A DNA stretch of 61,248 nucleotides from Coriobacteriia bacterium (GTDB lineage Bacteria; Actinomycetota; Coriobacteriia; Coriobacteriales; Atopobiaceae), in NCBI GenBank assembly GCA_003150175.1, contig QAKZ01000080.1, positions 1 through 61,248 on the forward strand, read 5' to 3'. Shown piece after piece: positions 9,121 through 17,686 of this stretch; the first letter of the stretch is position 1, and every line of letters begins with the position of its first letter. The notes under the pieces are model-generated. The model was not told the DNA's origin. It ran no database searches and worked only from the letters and a program-made list of their open reading frames with translations. Position numbers and translations under genes: made by a program.

Positions 9121-10269
9121 TCAGTAATTCCAGATTCTCGCGCCGTCATCCGACAGTTTCCCGGTGTCCTCTTCCGTGAAATAGCTTCGTAGGTGCGGGA
9201 TGTTGAGCCTCACATACCCATAGCCTGCCGGAACGATGGTCCCTCGCTCGATGAGGCGCGCTCGGTAGGGAGCGCACTGCTGGGCGCTCTTTCCGATCGC
9301 CCGGGCCGCGCCTCCCGTAGAGGAGCGCCCGTCTTCGCCCACGCCATCGACGATTGCTTCTAGGTAGGCGGTCATCCCTGGTCCGAAATCGCCGACGGAC
9401 GGCTCGATCACATTTGCCCGAAAATCGACGCGAGCCGACAAGTCTGCCTCGTCCACGAGCCCCTTGGTAACCGCGGTATGTCCTCTGGGATGACTCACGC
9501 CAGCAGCTTCAACCAGGTAATATCCGAGCAGCTGAATCAGGTACGGATACCCATAGCTGCATGCGCATAAATACTCGAGCTCCTCCTCTCCGCACGTCAC
9601 AAAGCCGGTCAGGTCGAGCATCCCGGCAAACGCCGAACGGGCCTCGTCCACACCAAGGCTGCCGAGTCTGATGTCATACGCCCGTTGCATGAAGGTGCAG
9701 CCCTTATACGAGCTGATTTTTTCCTTCGCTCCGCAAAGTCCCGCGAGGACGAGCATGACGGGGAACCCCTTGCGCAAGGTCATCTGAACCGCCGCGCAGA
9801 TGTTCTCCATGTCCGACTCGGGTATTTTCTGCGCCTCGTCGACGGTAATGAACACCCCGCCGCGCTTGCGCTTCTCGCTGGCAGCGACGAGGACATCGGT
9901 CAGCGCCCGGCCATCGTATCGGTTGCTTTCCGAAATACCTACGTGACCCGCAGAAAGACCGAAGGCCTCGTGGGCAGCCACTCGCTCAACGGTCCTTTGG
10001 TCCGCGCCCGCCAGTCTGCGGACAATATCCTCGGATGCGTGGGCGGAGTGAACATCGACCGTTGTCCAGCCTGCTTCCCGAGCCGTGATCGAGAATTGCT
10101 CGAGCAGCGCCGTCTTTCCGCACCCACGGTTGCCCGTCACGAAGATGACGCGGTACGGGCTGTTTCCGTCGGCAATCGCATGTTTAACGATATTCAGCTC
10201 AAGGGATCGCCCGAAGAAATGTTGCGGCTTACCTCCGAACATGGGAGTGAACGGGTTCTGTCTAGGCAT
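9121..10269 (-). CDS. AAA+ (Orc1/Cdc6-like or STAND-type) ATPase with winged-helix C-terminus
   Basis: 382 residues from the ATG at 10269, chosen over upstream starts because GAGGT precedes it by 6-7 nt. Walker A is GNRGCGKT (about residue 48) and Walker B is VFITVDEAQKI. A sensor-like VMLVLAGL segment follows, and the C-terminal ~80 residues (AIGKSAQQCAPYRARLIERG...) have a winged-helix layout. Many actinobacteria and archaea carry solitary ATPases of this kind whose role is unknown; some relate to replication initiators or NTPase switches. The upstream region carries an imperfect direct repeat that may be its operator. Confidence 0.75.
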   Translation of the reverse strand: MPRQNPFTPMFGGKPQHFFGRSLELNIVKHAIADGNSPYRVIFVTGNRGCGKTALLEQFSITAREAGWTTVDVHSAHASEDIVRRLAGADQRTVERVAAHEAFGLSAGHVGISESNRYDGRALTDVLVAASEKRKRGGVFITVDEAQKIPESDMENICAAVQMTLRKGFPVMLVLAGLCGAKEKISSYKGCTFMQRAYDIRLGSLGVDEARSAFAGMLDLTGFVTCGEEELEYLCACSYGYPYLIQLLGYYLVEAAGVSHPRGHTAVTKGLVDEADLSARVDFRANVIEPSVGDFGPGMTAYLEAIVDGVGEDGRSSTGGAARAIGKSAQQCAPYRARLIERGTIVPAGYGYVRLNIPHLRSYFTEEDTGKLSDDGARIWNY

Positions 10270-10308
10270 TTGGATACCTCGATTCATATAAAACCGCAGT
10301 TCAACGAC

Positions 10309-10353
10309 AAGTATAACAAGTATACACATTGTCGAAGTATAACAGATATACAC
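10309..10353. promoter_or_regulatory. Duplicated 19-bp site in the divergent promoter region
   Basis: AAGTATAACAAGTATACAC (10309-10327) and AAGTATAACAGATATACAC (10335-10353) are two near-identical copies offset by 26 bp, roughly 2.5 helical turns. They lie between the ATPase gene and the divergent DEAD-box gene. Paired sites of this sort usually bind a repressor; the ATPase, with its winged helix, is a candidate. They overlap the AT-rich promoter zone. Confidence 0.55.
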
Positions 10354-10420
10354 ACGTAAGCCACTCTTCCCTCTGGCCCCTCCCAGGCCCTTCTCGCGTG
10401 CAAGACCTGCGGTTTTGCGC

Positions 10421-10434
10421 GATACTTGCAGCTA
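10421..10434 (+). promoter_or_regulatory. -10 element giving a leaderless DEAD-box helicase mRNA
   Basis: GATACT at 10421-10426 ends 7 nt before the ATG at 10434, with no Shine-Dalgarno between, matching the arrangement at metN. Confidence 0.4.
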
Positions 10435-11696
10435 TGACTACTACATTTGCCGAGCTCGGGCTAAACGAGCAGATCCTCGCCGGGGTCGATGCCCTCGGCT
10501 TCACCACGCCGACCCCGGTCCAAGCTGGCGCCATCCCCCACGTGCTCGAGGGGCGCGACATCGTCGCCTCCGCGCAGACCGGCACGGGCAAGACCGCAGC
10601 CTTCGCGCTGCCCACGCTTCAGCGAATCGCCGGAAAGAAGGGCCGCGGCCCCCATGCGCTCATCGTCACCCCGACCCGCGAGCTCGCCACGCAGATCGAC
10701 GACGTCGTCAAGGTCGTGTGCGAGAAGACCGGTCAGCGCGCGGTCATCGTCATGGGCGGCACCAAGTTCGAGAAGCAGATCAAGCAGCTCGAGGCCGGCT
10801 GCGACCTCCTCGTCGCCACCCCTGGGCGCCTGCTCGACCTCATGGAGCACGACCACGTGAGCCTCTCGGGCGTGGAGGTCCTTGTCCTCGATGAGGCCGA
10901 CCGCATGCTCGACATGGGATTCTGGCCGAGCGTCCGCCGCATAATGCACGCCCTGCCGGCCAAGCACCAGACGCTTCTCTTCTCCGCGACCATCCCGCCG
11001 TCGATCAAGAGCACCATCGACGCGCTTCTTTCCGACCCCGTCACCGTCGAGATCGCTCGTGTGGGCGAGACCGCGGACACGGTCGACGAGCACCTCTGCC
11101 CCGTGACCCAAGCACAGAAACCGGAGCTCCTTCGCGCGCTGCTCGAGACCGGCGGCGCCGCAGGCCAGAAACCCGAGCGCGTCCTGGTGTTCTGCCGCAC
11201 GAAGCACCGTGTGGACGACGTGAGCAAGATGCTCAAGAACGCGCAGGTCAAGGTCGATGTCATGCACGCCGACCGCACCCAGAAGGAGCGCGAGCGCGCC
11301 CTCGAGCGCTTCCGCGACGGAAAGATCCAGGTGCTCGTGGCGACCGACGTCATGAGCCGCGGCATCGACGTCTCCGGCATCGACGCGGTCGTGAACTTCG
11401 ACGTTCCGATGGACCCCGAGGACTACGTCCACCGCATCGGCCGCACCGGCCGCGCGGGCGCCACGGGCCACGCCTACACCTTCGTCGGCCCCGACGAGAT
11501 CAGCCCCCTGCGCGAGATCGAGTACTTCACAAAGAAGCTCATCCCCACGTGGGACCTGCCCGGCTTCAGCTACGACGCCGGCCGCATCGTCCCGCAGGAG
11601 GGGCGCAGCACAAAGAAGCCCATGCGCACGATGTTCTCCGGTTCCCGTGCGCGCGGACGCGGCATCGGAGGCGGCCGTTACGGCCGGCACTATTAA
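10434..11696 (+). CDS. DEAD-box ATP-dependent RNA helicase (RhlE-like)
   Basis: 420 residues from the ATG at 10434 (MTTTFAELGL), which aligns with the normal start of the family; longer in-frame starts are ignored. All motifs are visible: Q-motif TPTPVQ, AQTGTGKT, PTRELA, TPGR, DEAD, SAT, and HRIGRTGR in the second RecA domain. The short basic tail (RARGRGIGGG) resembles RhlE-type RNA helicases that act in ribosome assembly or RNA decay. A strong hairpin follows the stop. Confidence 0.92.
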   Translation: MTTTFAELGLNEQILAGVDALGFTTPTPVQAGAIPHVLEGRDIVASAQTGTGKTAAFALPTLQRIAGKKGRGPHALIVTPTRELATQIDDVVKVVCEKTGQRAVIVMGGTKFEKQIKQLEAGCDLLVATPGRLLDLMEHDHVSLSGVEVLVLDEADRMLDMGFWPSVRRIMHALPAKHQTLLFSATIPPSIKSTIDALLSDPVTVEIARVGETADTVDEHLCPVTQAQKPELLRALLETGGAAGQKPERVLVFCRTKHRVDDVSKMLKNAQVKVDVMHADRTQKERERALERFRDGKIQVLVATDVMSRGIDVSGIDAVVNFDVPMDPEDYVHRIGRTGRAGATGHAYTFVGPDEISPLREIEYFTKKLIPTWDLPGFSYDAGRIVPQEGRSTKKPMRTMFSGSRARGRGIGGGRYGRHY

Positions 11697-11733
11697 ACAT
11701 GCCGCTCACGCAGGCAAAAGCACGATGACCTGG

Positions 11734-11781
11734 GGACGGGCGCGAATCTTCCGGAGCTGATCGGACAATTCGCGCCCGTCC
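11734..11781. terminator. 14-bp stem hairpin between helicase and methyltransferase genes
   Basis: GGACGGGCGCGAAT (11734-11747) pairs exactly with its complement at 11768-11781. The loop holds TTCCGGAGCTGATCGG. A hairpin with a nearly identical loop but a different stem lies at 28954-28999, so this belongs to a small dispersed family. It probably ends helicase transcription, though only TTACC follows the stem. Confidence 0.6.
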
Positions 11782-11824
11782 TTACCATGTCGCTGGCATC
11801 CCCGACTCCCCAGAAAGGCAACCC

Positions 11825-13093
11825 ATGAAGCAAGCACGCCCCTACCCAAAGCTCATCGTCACGCGCAAGGCCGCCCGCGCCCTCAAGGCCGGGCACCCCT
11901 GGGTGTTCGAGGGGGAGGTGATCGAGGCCGAGCCGTGCGCGAACGGGTCGGTGGTCGATGTCTTTGAGGAGAACGGAACCTGGCAGGGGGCGGGGCTTCT
12001 TTCCCAGGAGTCGAAGATCCGCGTGCGCATCGTCACGCGCAACGCGAACGACCGCCTGGACGAGGCGTTCTGGGCCCGGCGCGTGGCCTACGCCTGGGAG
12101 CACCGCAAGGTCGCTATGGGCGGGTGTGCGCTTCCCGGCTGCGAGCCGGACACCAACGCCTGCCGCGTCGTGTTCTCCGAGGCGGACGGTATGCCCGGCC
12201 TCATCGTCGACCGCTACGAGCACGTGCTGGTCTCCCAGGTCGGCACCGTCGGCATGGAGCTGCTACGCCCCATCATCTACCCGCTGCTGCTCAAGGTGCT
12301 CCAGGAAGACGGGCAGGACGTGCGCTGCATCTACGAGCGCAACGATTCCCCCTCCCGCGTGAAGGAAGGCCTGCCGCAAACGAAGGGCTGGTGGGACGGC
12401 CAGGGCGCCGAGGTCCCCGACACCCCGCGCATCAAGGTCGTCGAGAACGGCCTGTCCTTCGACCTCGACATCGAGATCAGCCAGAAGACGGGCTTCTTCC
12501 TAGACCAGAAGTACAACCGACGCGCCGTCCGCCAGATCGCCGGCGGGCGTCGCGTGCTCGACTGCTTCTGCCACGTGGGGCCCTTCGGCCTAAACGCCGC
12601 CGCGGGCGGGGCCGACTTCGTGCGCTGTGTCGACGTCAGCCAGACCGCCATCGACCTCGCCGCCGAGAACGCGCGCTTGAACGGGCTCGACGATCGTATG
12701 GACTTCACCTGCGCGAACGTCCTCGAATACCTGCCTGAGCTGCGAAAGGACCGCGCTCGCCTCCGTGAGGAGGGCGGCCCCTTCGACCTTATCGTGCTCG
12801 ACCCGCCCGCGTTCACAAAGAGCCGCGGCACCGTAAAGCACGCGGCGCGCGGCTACCGCGAGATCAACTACGAGGCCATGCGCCTCTTGCCGCGCGGAGG
12901 GTACCTGGCCACTTGCAGCTGCAGCCACTTCATGACGCGCGATCTGCTCGCCGAGGCCATCGCCGACGCTGCGCATCAGGCGAACGTGCAGCTCAAGCAG
13001 GTCGAGGAGCGCCAGCAGGCCCCCGACCACCCCATCCTTTGGGGCGTCCCGGAGACTCACTACCTCGACTTCTTTGTGTTCCAGGTGGTTTAG
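11825..13093 (+). CDS. Class I SAM-dependent rRNA methyltransferase (RlmI-like, PUA domain)
   Basis: 422 residues. The N-terminal ~90 residues form a PUA RNA-binding domain (RAALKAGHPWVFEGEV pattern) and the C-terminal half is a Rossmann methyltransferase with VLDCFCHVGPFGLNAAAGGA as SAM-binding motif I and VLDPPAF as motif IV. A KTGFFLDQKYNR segment matches the RlmI/YccW family, which makes m5C at position 1962 of 23S rRNA in E. coli. The exact target here is inferred from the family. AAAGGCAACCC precedes the ATG. Confidence 0.88.
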   Translation: MKQARPYPKLIVTRKAARALKAGHPWVFEGEVIEAEPCANGSVVDVFEENGTWQGAGLLSQESKIRVRIVTRNANDRLDEAFWARRVAYAWEHRKVAMGGCALPGCEPDTNACRVVFSEADGMPGLIVDRYEHVLVSQVGTVGMELLRPIIYPLLLKVLQEDGQDVRCIYERNDSPSRVKEGLPQTKGWWDGQGAEVPDTPRIKVVENGLSFDLDIEISQKTGFFLDQKYNRRAVRQIAGGRRVLDCFCHVGPFGLNAAAGGADFVRCVDVSQTAIDLAAENARLNGLDDRMDFTCANVLEYLPELRKDRARLREEGGPFDLIVLDPPAFTKSRGTVKHAARGYREINYEAMRLLPRGGYLATCSCSHFMTRDLLAEAIADAAHQANVQLKQVEERQQAPDHPILWGVPETHYLDFFVFQVV

Positions 13094-13105
13094 GCGGTAT
13101 GTAAA

Positions 13106-13153
13106 GGACGGGTACGAGCTCCAGCGATTGCTTGCTCGTACCCGTCCTCTTTT
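13106..13153 (+). terminator. Terminator after the RlmI-like gene
   Basis: GGACGGGTACGAGC (13106-13119) pairs perfectly with 13134-13147 across a 14-nt loop and is followed by TCTTTT. It lies between convergent genes and also opens with GGACGGG, like the hairpin at 11734. Confidence 0.75.
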
Positions 13154-13191
13154 CTGCGGACTCGATTTGCCGCGCCTGAGGCGTTGTCCGG

Positions 13192-13737
13192 CTAGAAGCT
13201 GACCTTCGGGGCCTGGCGCGCGTCGGCGTCGGCAGCGAAGCCCTGCTTGGGCGCGCGGCCGCCAGCCACGAGGCTGCCGGGGAAGGTCTGGATGGCGTTG
13301 TTGTAGTCCATGACAACGTCGTTATAGCTCTGGCGAGCATAGCTGATACGGTTCTCGGTATCGGTGAGGTCTGCCTGAAGCTGCTGGAAGTTCGCGTTGG
13401 CCTTGAGCTCGGGGTAGGCCTCGGCGACAGCGAGAAGCCCGCGGAGCGCCCGGGTGAGCTGACCGGACGCCTCCATCTTCGCCTCGGGGGTAGCCGCGGA
13501 GGCGACAGCGGCGCGGGCGCTCGTCACGGCCTCGAGGGTGCCGGACTCGTGGGAGGCATAGCCCTTGACCGTCTCGACGAGGTTGGGAATGAGGTCGTTG
13601 CGGCGCTGAAGCTGAGTGTCGATGGTCTGCCAGGCGTTGTCGCACTTATTTGCAGCTCGGACGATGCCGTTGCTGAGCGAAATCCATGCAACAGCGAGAA
13701 CAACGACGACCACGACAACGAGAATCACGATGAGCAT
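13192..13737 (-). CDS. LemA family protein
   Basis: 181 residues: one N-terminal membrane helix (VILVVVVVVVLAVAW), then the helical LemA domain with CDNAWQTIDTQLQRRNDLIPNLVETVKGYA, ARAAVASA, AYPELKANANFQQLQADLTDTENRISYARQSYNDVVMDYN and FPG. LemA proteins place a helical bundle outside the membrane; their function is unsettled. It is shorter and differs at the extreme C-terminus (GFAADADARQAPKVSF), but the family call is secure. It is the only gene between the RlmI terminator and tRNA-Ser. Confidence 0.92.
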   Translation of the reverse strand: MLIVILVVVVVVVLAVAWISLSNGIVRAANKCDNAWQTIDTQLQRRNDLIPNLVETVKGYASHESGTLEAVTSARAAVASAATPEAKMEASGQLTRALRGLLAVAEAYPELKANANFQQLQADLTDTENRISYARQSYNDVVMDYNNAIQTFPGSLVAGGRAPKQGFAADADARQAPKVSF

Positions 13738-13767
13738 GGCTTCCTCCTTGGGCGGGGGCAGGCGATA

Positions 13768-13858
13768 TGGCGGAGGAGGAGGGATTCGAACCCTCGGTAC
13801 GGGATTACCGCACGACGGTTTTCAAGACCGCTGCATTCAACCACTCTGCCACTCCTCC
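13768..13858 (-). tRNA. tRNA-Ser (anticodon TGA)
   Basis: Read on the minus strand, the acceptor GGAGGAG pairs with CTCCTCC, followed by discriminator G and an encoded CCA (13770-13768). The D arm is GGCAGAGTGGTTGAATGC and the anticodon stem-loop is CGGTCTTGAAAACCG with anticodon TGA. A long variable arm (TCGTGCGGTAATCCCGTACCGA) marks a class II Ser tRNA, and GGTTCGAATCC gives the T arm. Length is 91 nt including CCA. Confidence 0.96.
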
Positions 13859-13918
13859 GTTGATGCAAGCTCTATTATCCTACCCCATGTGACATGTTTC
13901 CGACGACGAGAGGAACCG

Positions 13919-14524
13919 ATGACGGCACGCAACGACGCACAGCCGGTGGCCGAGCCCACGCTCGAGACAAAGGCCGAGGTAGAGCCCACGATTAGGCGAG
14001 CCGCCTTATCCGACGAGGACTACATGCGGATGGCGCTCGACGAGGCGGCGCTCGCCGCCTGCGAGGGAGAAGTGCCCATCGGGGCCGTCGTCGTCTGCGA
14101 CGGCGAGGTCGTGGCGCGGGCGCACAATCGGCGCGAGACGGACCTCGACCCCTCCGCGCACGCCGAGTTCTCGGCGATGGTCGCGGCGGCGCGCGCGCTC
14201 GGGCGCTGGCGCCTCACCGGTTGCACGGTCTACGTCACGCTCGAGCCTTGCCTCATGTGCGCCGGCCTCATGGTCAATGCGCGCATCGACCGCTGCGTCT
14301 ACGGCGCGCCCGACCCCAAGGGCGGCGCGCTCGGCACTCTCTTTGACGTGAGCCATGACGAGCGCCTCAACCACGAGTTCGAGGTCAGAAGCGGTGTCCT
14401 CGCCGACGAGGCCGCGACGCAGCTGCGCTCCTTCTTCCGCGCCCGCCGCGCCGCCGCCAAGCGCCCACCAACACTGGGTGACAGTCATTGCGTGCAGCTT
14501 TCTGGGACACCCATCATCCGGTGA
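13919..14524 (+). CDS. tadA: tRNA-specific adenosine deaminase
   Basis: A 201-residue deaminase that converts A34 to inosine in tRNA-Arg(ACG). Zinc ligands and catalytic residues are in SAHAEFSAM (HAE) and LEPCLMCAG (PCxxC); the substrate-side segments DPKGGALGTLFDV and LNH are present. The ATG at 13919 follows GAGAGGAACCG. The first ~40 residues are a non-conserved extension. The last 19 residues (from PPTLGDSHCVQL) are encoded by an intergenic repeat that also occurs after purN, so the native C-terminus was probably at RARRAAAKR and has been extended by repeat insertion. Confidence 0.93.
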   Translation: MTARNDAQPVAEPTLETKAEVEPTIRRAALSDEDYMRMALDEAALAACEGEVPIGAVVVCDGEVVARAHNRRETDLDPSAHAEFSAMVAAARALGRWRLTGCTVYVTLEPCLMCAGLMVNARIDRCVYGAPDPKGGALGTLFDVSHDERLNHEFEVRSGVLADEAATQLRSFFRARRAAAKRPPTLGDSHCVQLSGTPIIR

Positions 14525-14616
14525 CACCCATCACGCAATGACTGTCACCCAGTGCAGCGTTTTTGGGACACACATCAGCCGGTGACAATCATTGCGCGCG
14601 GCTTCCTGGGACACCC
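14464..14616. repeat. Repeat cluster at the 3' end of tadA
   Basis: The first 38 bp (14464-14501) are identical, in reverse orientation, to 29075-29112 next to purN. A 23-bp perfect inverted repeat (14472-14494 with 14532-14554, loop 37 nt) can form a long hairpin. GGTGACA...GGGACAC units recur at about 14478, 14521 and 14581. The cluster separates convergent tadA and the GH3 gene and overlaps the tadA C-terminus. Confidence 0.8.
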
Positions 14617-14677
14617 TTGCGCGCGCAATCGCGCAACCGCGCGACTGCCGCGACCCGCGCCGTCCCCGCGGCCGGCG

Positions 14678-17677
14678 TCAGCGCCGCGCGTGCCGGCGGC
14701 GAATCGCCCACGTGGCCGCGCCGGCGACGACCGCGATGTCGGCAGCGCCGACGGCGATGCGCACCCAAGAGCTGCCCGTCTTCTTTGCCGGGCGCACGTA
14801 CCCGACGTCTTGGGACGCGCGAGCGTTCAGCCACGTGTAGAGAACGTCTTTAGCTGCCCGGCGAAGGTTCGTGTAGTAGCTCAGCGCGCGGGTCTCGCTC
14901 GCCGATCCGCTCGCCGTCGAGAGCTCCTCCGCCGTGAAGCCGTACTTGAACTGCCCGTTGCGGAAGACGCCGTCCATGAACAGGTCACCGCCGGCGCGCA
15001 GCATCTGGTCGGCGTTCATGTACTGCTGATGGTCCGCATAGTCCGTGATCACAGCGCCTTGGAAGCCCCATTCGCCGCGCAAGACGCCCGTGAGCAGGGC
15101 TTTATTGCCACCGGACCACGTCGCCCCGATGCGGTTGTACGAGCTCATGAAGCCCGTGGCGCCGCCCTTCTCGACCGCGATCTTAAAGGGCCGCAGGTAC
15201 ACCTCGCGCAGGGTCTGCTCGGTCAGCCACTCGTAGAGCGAGTCGCGGTAGGAGTCCTGGTTGTTCAGCGCGATGTGCTTGATGAAGCAGTACGTCCCCG
15301 TCTGCTTCGCTCCGGTGACGATGGCCGCGGCGAGGTTGCCCGATACGAGCGGGTCTTCCGAGAAGTACTCGTAGTTGCGCCCCCCGACCGGCGTCCTGTG
15401 GATGTTGACGCTCGGGGCATAGAGCCCGTCGACGCCAATGGCAGCGGCTTCGCGCCCGAGCTGCCGGCCGTACTCGCAGGCCAGCCCATCGTTCCAGGTC
15501 TGGGCGATCACCGATCCGCTTGGATAGCCGACGCCGGTCGCGAGCTGGTTGAACGACCCGACCTGGGAGGGGCCGTCGACCTCCTTGGTCAGCGGCTTGC
15601 CCACCTGGTCGATCGAGGAGGTGGAGATGTAGCCGTGGAGCACGAGCCGGCTCATCTCGTCGACCGTGAGGTTGTCAAGAAGCTCTTCCCACCCCTCGGC
15701 GTTGTAATCCTGGCCGAGCGCGCGGCCGAAGTCGGTCAGCCGGCCGTCGTCGGCGATCTTATGGGCGGCCTTATCGCCAGAACCGCGGGACGCGACATAG
15801 GGCCGCTGCCCAACGAGCCCCTGGTACTCGGCCGCATCCGCCTCGACCGCCCGCTCGTCGTAGAGGTTCAGCGCGGCGACGTTGTCCGCGATCTGGCGGT
15901 CGGGGTCGCACTTCGCCGGGAAGGTGGCCGCGAAGTCGCCGCGCGAGAGCCAGGTGATGCCGGCACTCGAATTCGACCCGTCGATCGAGACGCCGTCCAC
16001 CGTCGCGTCCCCGGTGAAGCGGTTCTGGACCGCCGCGCCCGTCTGCAGGTCGTCCGCGCACTGGATGGTCTTGGGCACCTTGAGCTGTGTGGTCGCGAAG
16101 TCGCAGCCCGCGACCTCGTGCGCATTGTGCTTGAGCTCGACGGTATACGTCCCGGCATCAAGCTCATAGCCCGCGAAGCCGTCGGTATTCTTGTCGTAGC
16201 AGTCATAGCTGGCTACGTCGTCCATGGTGAACGAGAGCTCGACGTCCTGGCTCTCGCCGGGCTCGAGGAGCTTGGTCTTCGCGTACGCCACGAGCATGGT
16301 CGAGGGTTTCTCGATACCGCCCTTCGTGTACGGAGGCGTGCAGTAGAGCTGCACGACGTCGCGCCCGGCGCGCGCGCCCGTGTTCGTCACCCGAACGGTC
16401 GTCGAGTAGGCGGTGTCGCGCGCCACGCGGGAACCTTGCCCGTGGGTGCGAGACACGACCTTCCAATCGAAGGTCGTGTAGCTGAGCCCGTAGCCGAACG
16501 GGTACTGGACGACACCTTCATAACCCGTGCCGTGGCGATTGGCCACATGGTCCCAATAACCCTCGGCGTCCGCCGTCTCGTACCAGCGATACCCCACGTA
16601 GATGCCCTCGGCATAGTCCACGAAGCGCAGCGAGTCGTACTCCTCGTCGACGCCGATGTTGGGGTTCTTCGTGCCGTCGGCAGGATACAGCCCGCGGCTG
16701 TTCGTGTAGAGTCCCTCGCCCATGGCGCCGGCATTCGCCCAGCTCGCAGCTGTAGAGAAGTCGTAAGCGAAGGTGTCGGTGGTGCGCCCGGAGGGGTTGA
16801 TCTCCCCCTTGAGCGCGGCGACGACGGCGTCTGCGCCGACCTCGCCCGTAGGCCCCGCGAGCAGCGTCGCGTCGATGCCGGGAATGGTCTCGAACTCGCC
16901 GAGCTCCATCGTGTTCGTCGAGTTAACCACGACGACTGTGTGCGCGTAATGGGCGCCCACATAACGCAAAAGCCCGATCTCCTCGCTGGAAAGCTCCAGG
17001 TAGCCGCGCGTCGCGTCCATTGTGACGTCCCCGCCGCGCGCGCTGATCTTGTACTGCTTCGTCGGGCAGTCGATGCTCTCGCCCGCAGTGCGCCCGATGA
17101 CGACGATGGCCGTGTCGGAGTAGCTCTCCGCGTTGGAAAGAAGCTCGTCCGAGTAGCACGACTTGTCGTAGACGCTCGGCTCGTACAGGCGGCAGAACTC
17201 CGTCGAGCGGCTGTTCAGCGCGCCGGCAGACTTGAACGCGCGCTCCCCATGGAAGTTCTTGTACATGTCCGCGAGCTGCTCGTTGTACTCAATCCCGCCG
17301 TCCTTCAGCGCGGCAAGAAGCCCCTTCGCCTCGCCGCTCACCTGGCCGGAGCCGGAGCCGGAAGCGACCCACTGCGTCGAGGCCCAACCAAAAACGTTGA
17401 CCTTCTTTGTGGTCGCGGGCAGAGGCAGGGCATTGTCCTCGTTGCGCAGGAGCACAATTCCCTCGCCCTCGATGCGGCGAGCGAGGTTGCGGCCATCCTC
17501 CATGACGGCGGCCTTTTGATCCTCGGTGATGTCAACGGACCCGGCACCCAGATAAGCGTCGATCGTGTCGCCGAAGAGCAGCATCGCGACGTTCGCGGCC
17601 GCCACGGCGGCGACCACGGCAACGGCCCCGGCGCAGCCGGCGACCTTGAGCACCTGCTTTTTTGTGGGGCGCCTCAC
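14678..17677 (-). CDS. Membrane-anchored glycoside hydrolase family 3 protein, permuted domain order
   Basis: 999 residues. The order is reversed relative to standard GH3 beta-glucosidases: a signal/anchor helix near 8-36, then the GH3 C-terminal domain (GEGIVLLRNEDNALPL, NVFGW), a fibronectin III-like region (YPFGYGLSYTTF onward), and last the catalytic TIM barrel (EVDGPSQVG, SVNIHRTPVGGRNYEYFSEDP, KHIALNNQ, and VITDYADH with the likely nucleophile Asp). A second hydrophobic helix (WVRIAVGAADIAVVAGAATWAI) and a basic tail end the protein. The permuted order is known in some gut anaerobes. The start is GTG at 17677, 9 bp after the upstream stop. The substrate cannot be stated. Confidence 0.9.
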   Translation of the reverse strand: MRRPTKKQVLKVAGCAGAVAVVAAVAAANVAMLLFGDTIDAYLGAGSVDITEDQKAAVMEDGRNLARRIEGEGIVLLRNEDNALPLPATTKKVNVFGWASTQWVASGSGSGQVSGEAKGLLAALKDGGIEYNEQLADMYKNFHGERAFKSAGALNSRSTEFCRLYEPSVYDKSCYSDELLSNAESYSDTAIVVIGRTAGESIDCPTKQYKISARGGDVTMDATRGYLELSSEEIGLLRYVGAHYAHTVVVVNSTNTMELGEFETIPGIDATLLAGPTGEVGADAVVAALKGEINPSGRTTDTFAYDFSTAASWANAGAMGEGLYTNSRGLYPADGTKNPNIGVDEEYDSLRFVDYAEGIYVGYRWYETADAEGYWDHVANRHGTGYEGVVQYPFGYGLSYTTFDWKVVSRTHGQGSRVARDTAYSTTVRVTNTGARAGRDVVQLYCTPPYTKGGIEKPSTMLVAYAKTKLLEPGESQDVELSFTMDDVASYDCYDKNTDGFAGYELDAGTYTVELKHNAHEVAGCDFATTQLKVPKTIQCADDLQTGAAVQNRFTGDATVDGVSIDGSNSSAGITWLSRGDFAATFPAKCDPDRQIADNVAALNLYDERAVEADAAEYQGLVGQRPYVASRGSGDKAAHKIADDGRLTDFGRALGQDYNAEGWEELLDNLTVDEMSRLVLHGYISTSSIDQVGKPLTKEVDGPSQVGSFNQLATGVGYPSGSVIAQTWNDGLACEYGRQLGREAAAIGVDGLYAPSVNIHRTPVGGRNYEYFSEDPLVSGNLAAAIVTGAKQTGTYCFIKHIALNNQDSYRDSLYEWLTEQTLREVYLRPFKIAVEKGGATGFMSSYNRIGATWSGGNKALLTGVLRGEWGFQGAVITDYADHQQYMNADQMLRAGGDLFMDGVFRNGQFKYGFTAEELSTASGSASETRALSYYTNLRRAAKDVLYTWLNARASQDVGYVRPAKKTGSSWVRIAVGAADIAVVAGAATWAIRRRHARR

Positions 17678-17686
17678 GGTGCCGGC

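Noticed and set aside
13862..14677. Signal recognition particle RNA gene near tadA
   Set aside because: Some genomes place ffs near tadA, but no SRP-like Alu/S-domain structure is recognisable here; the region is a repeat cluster.
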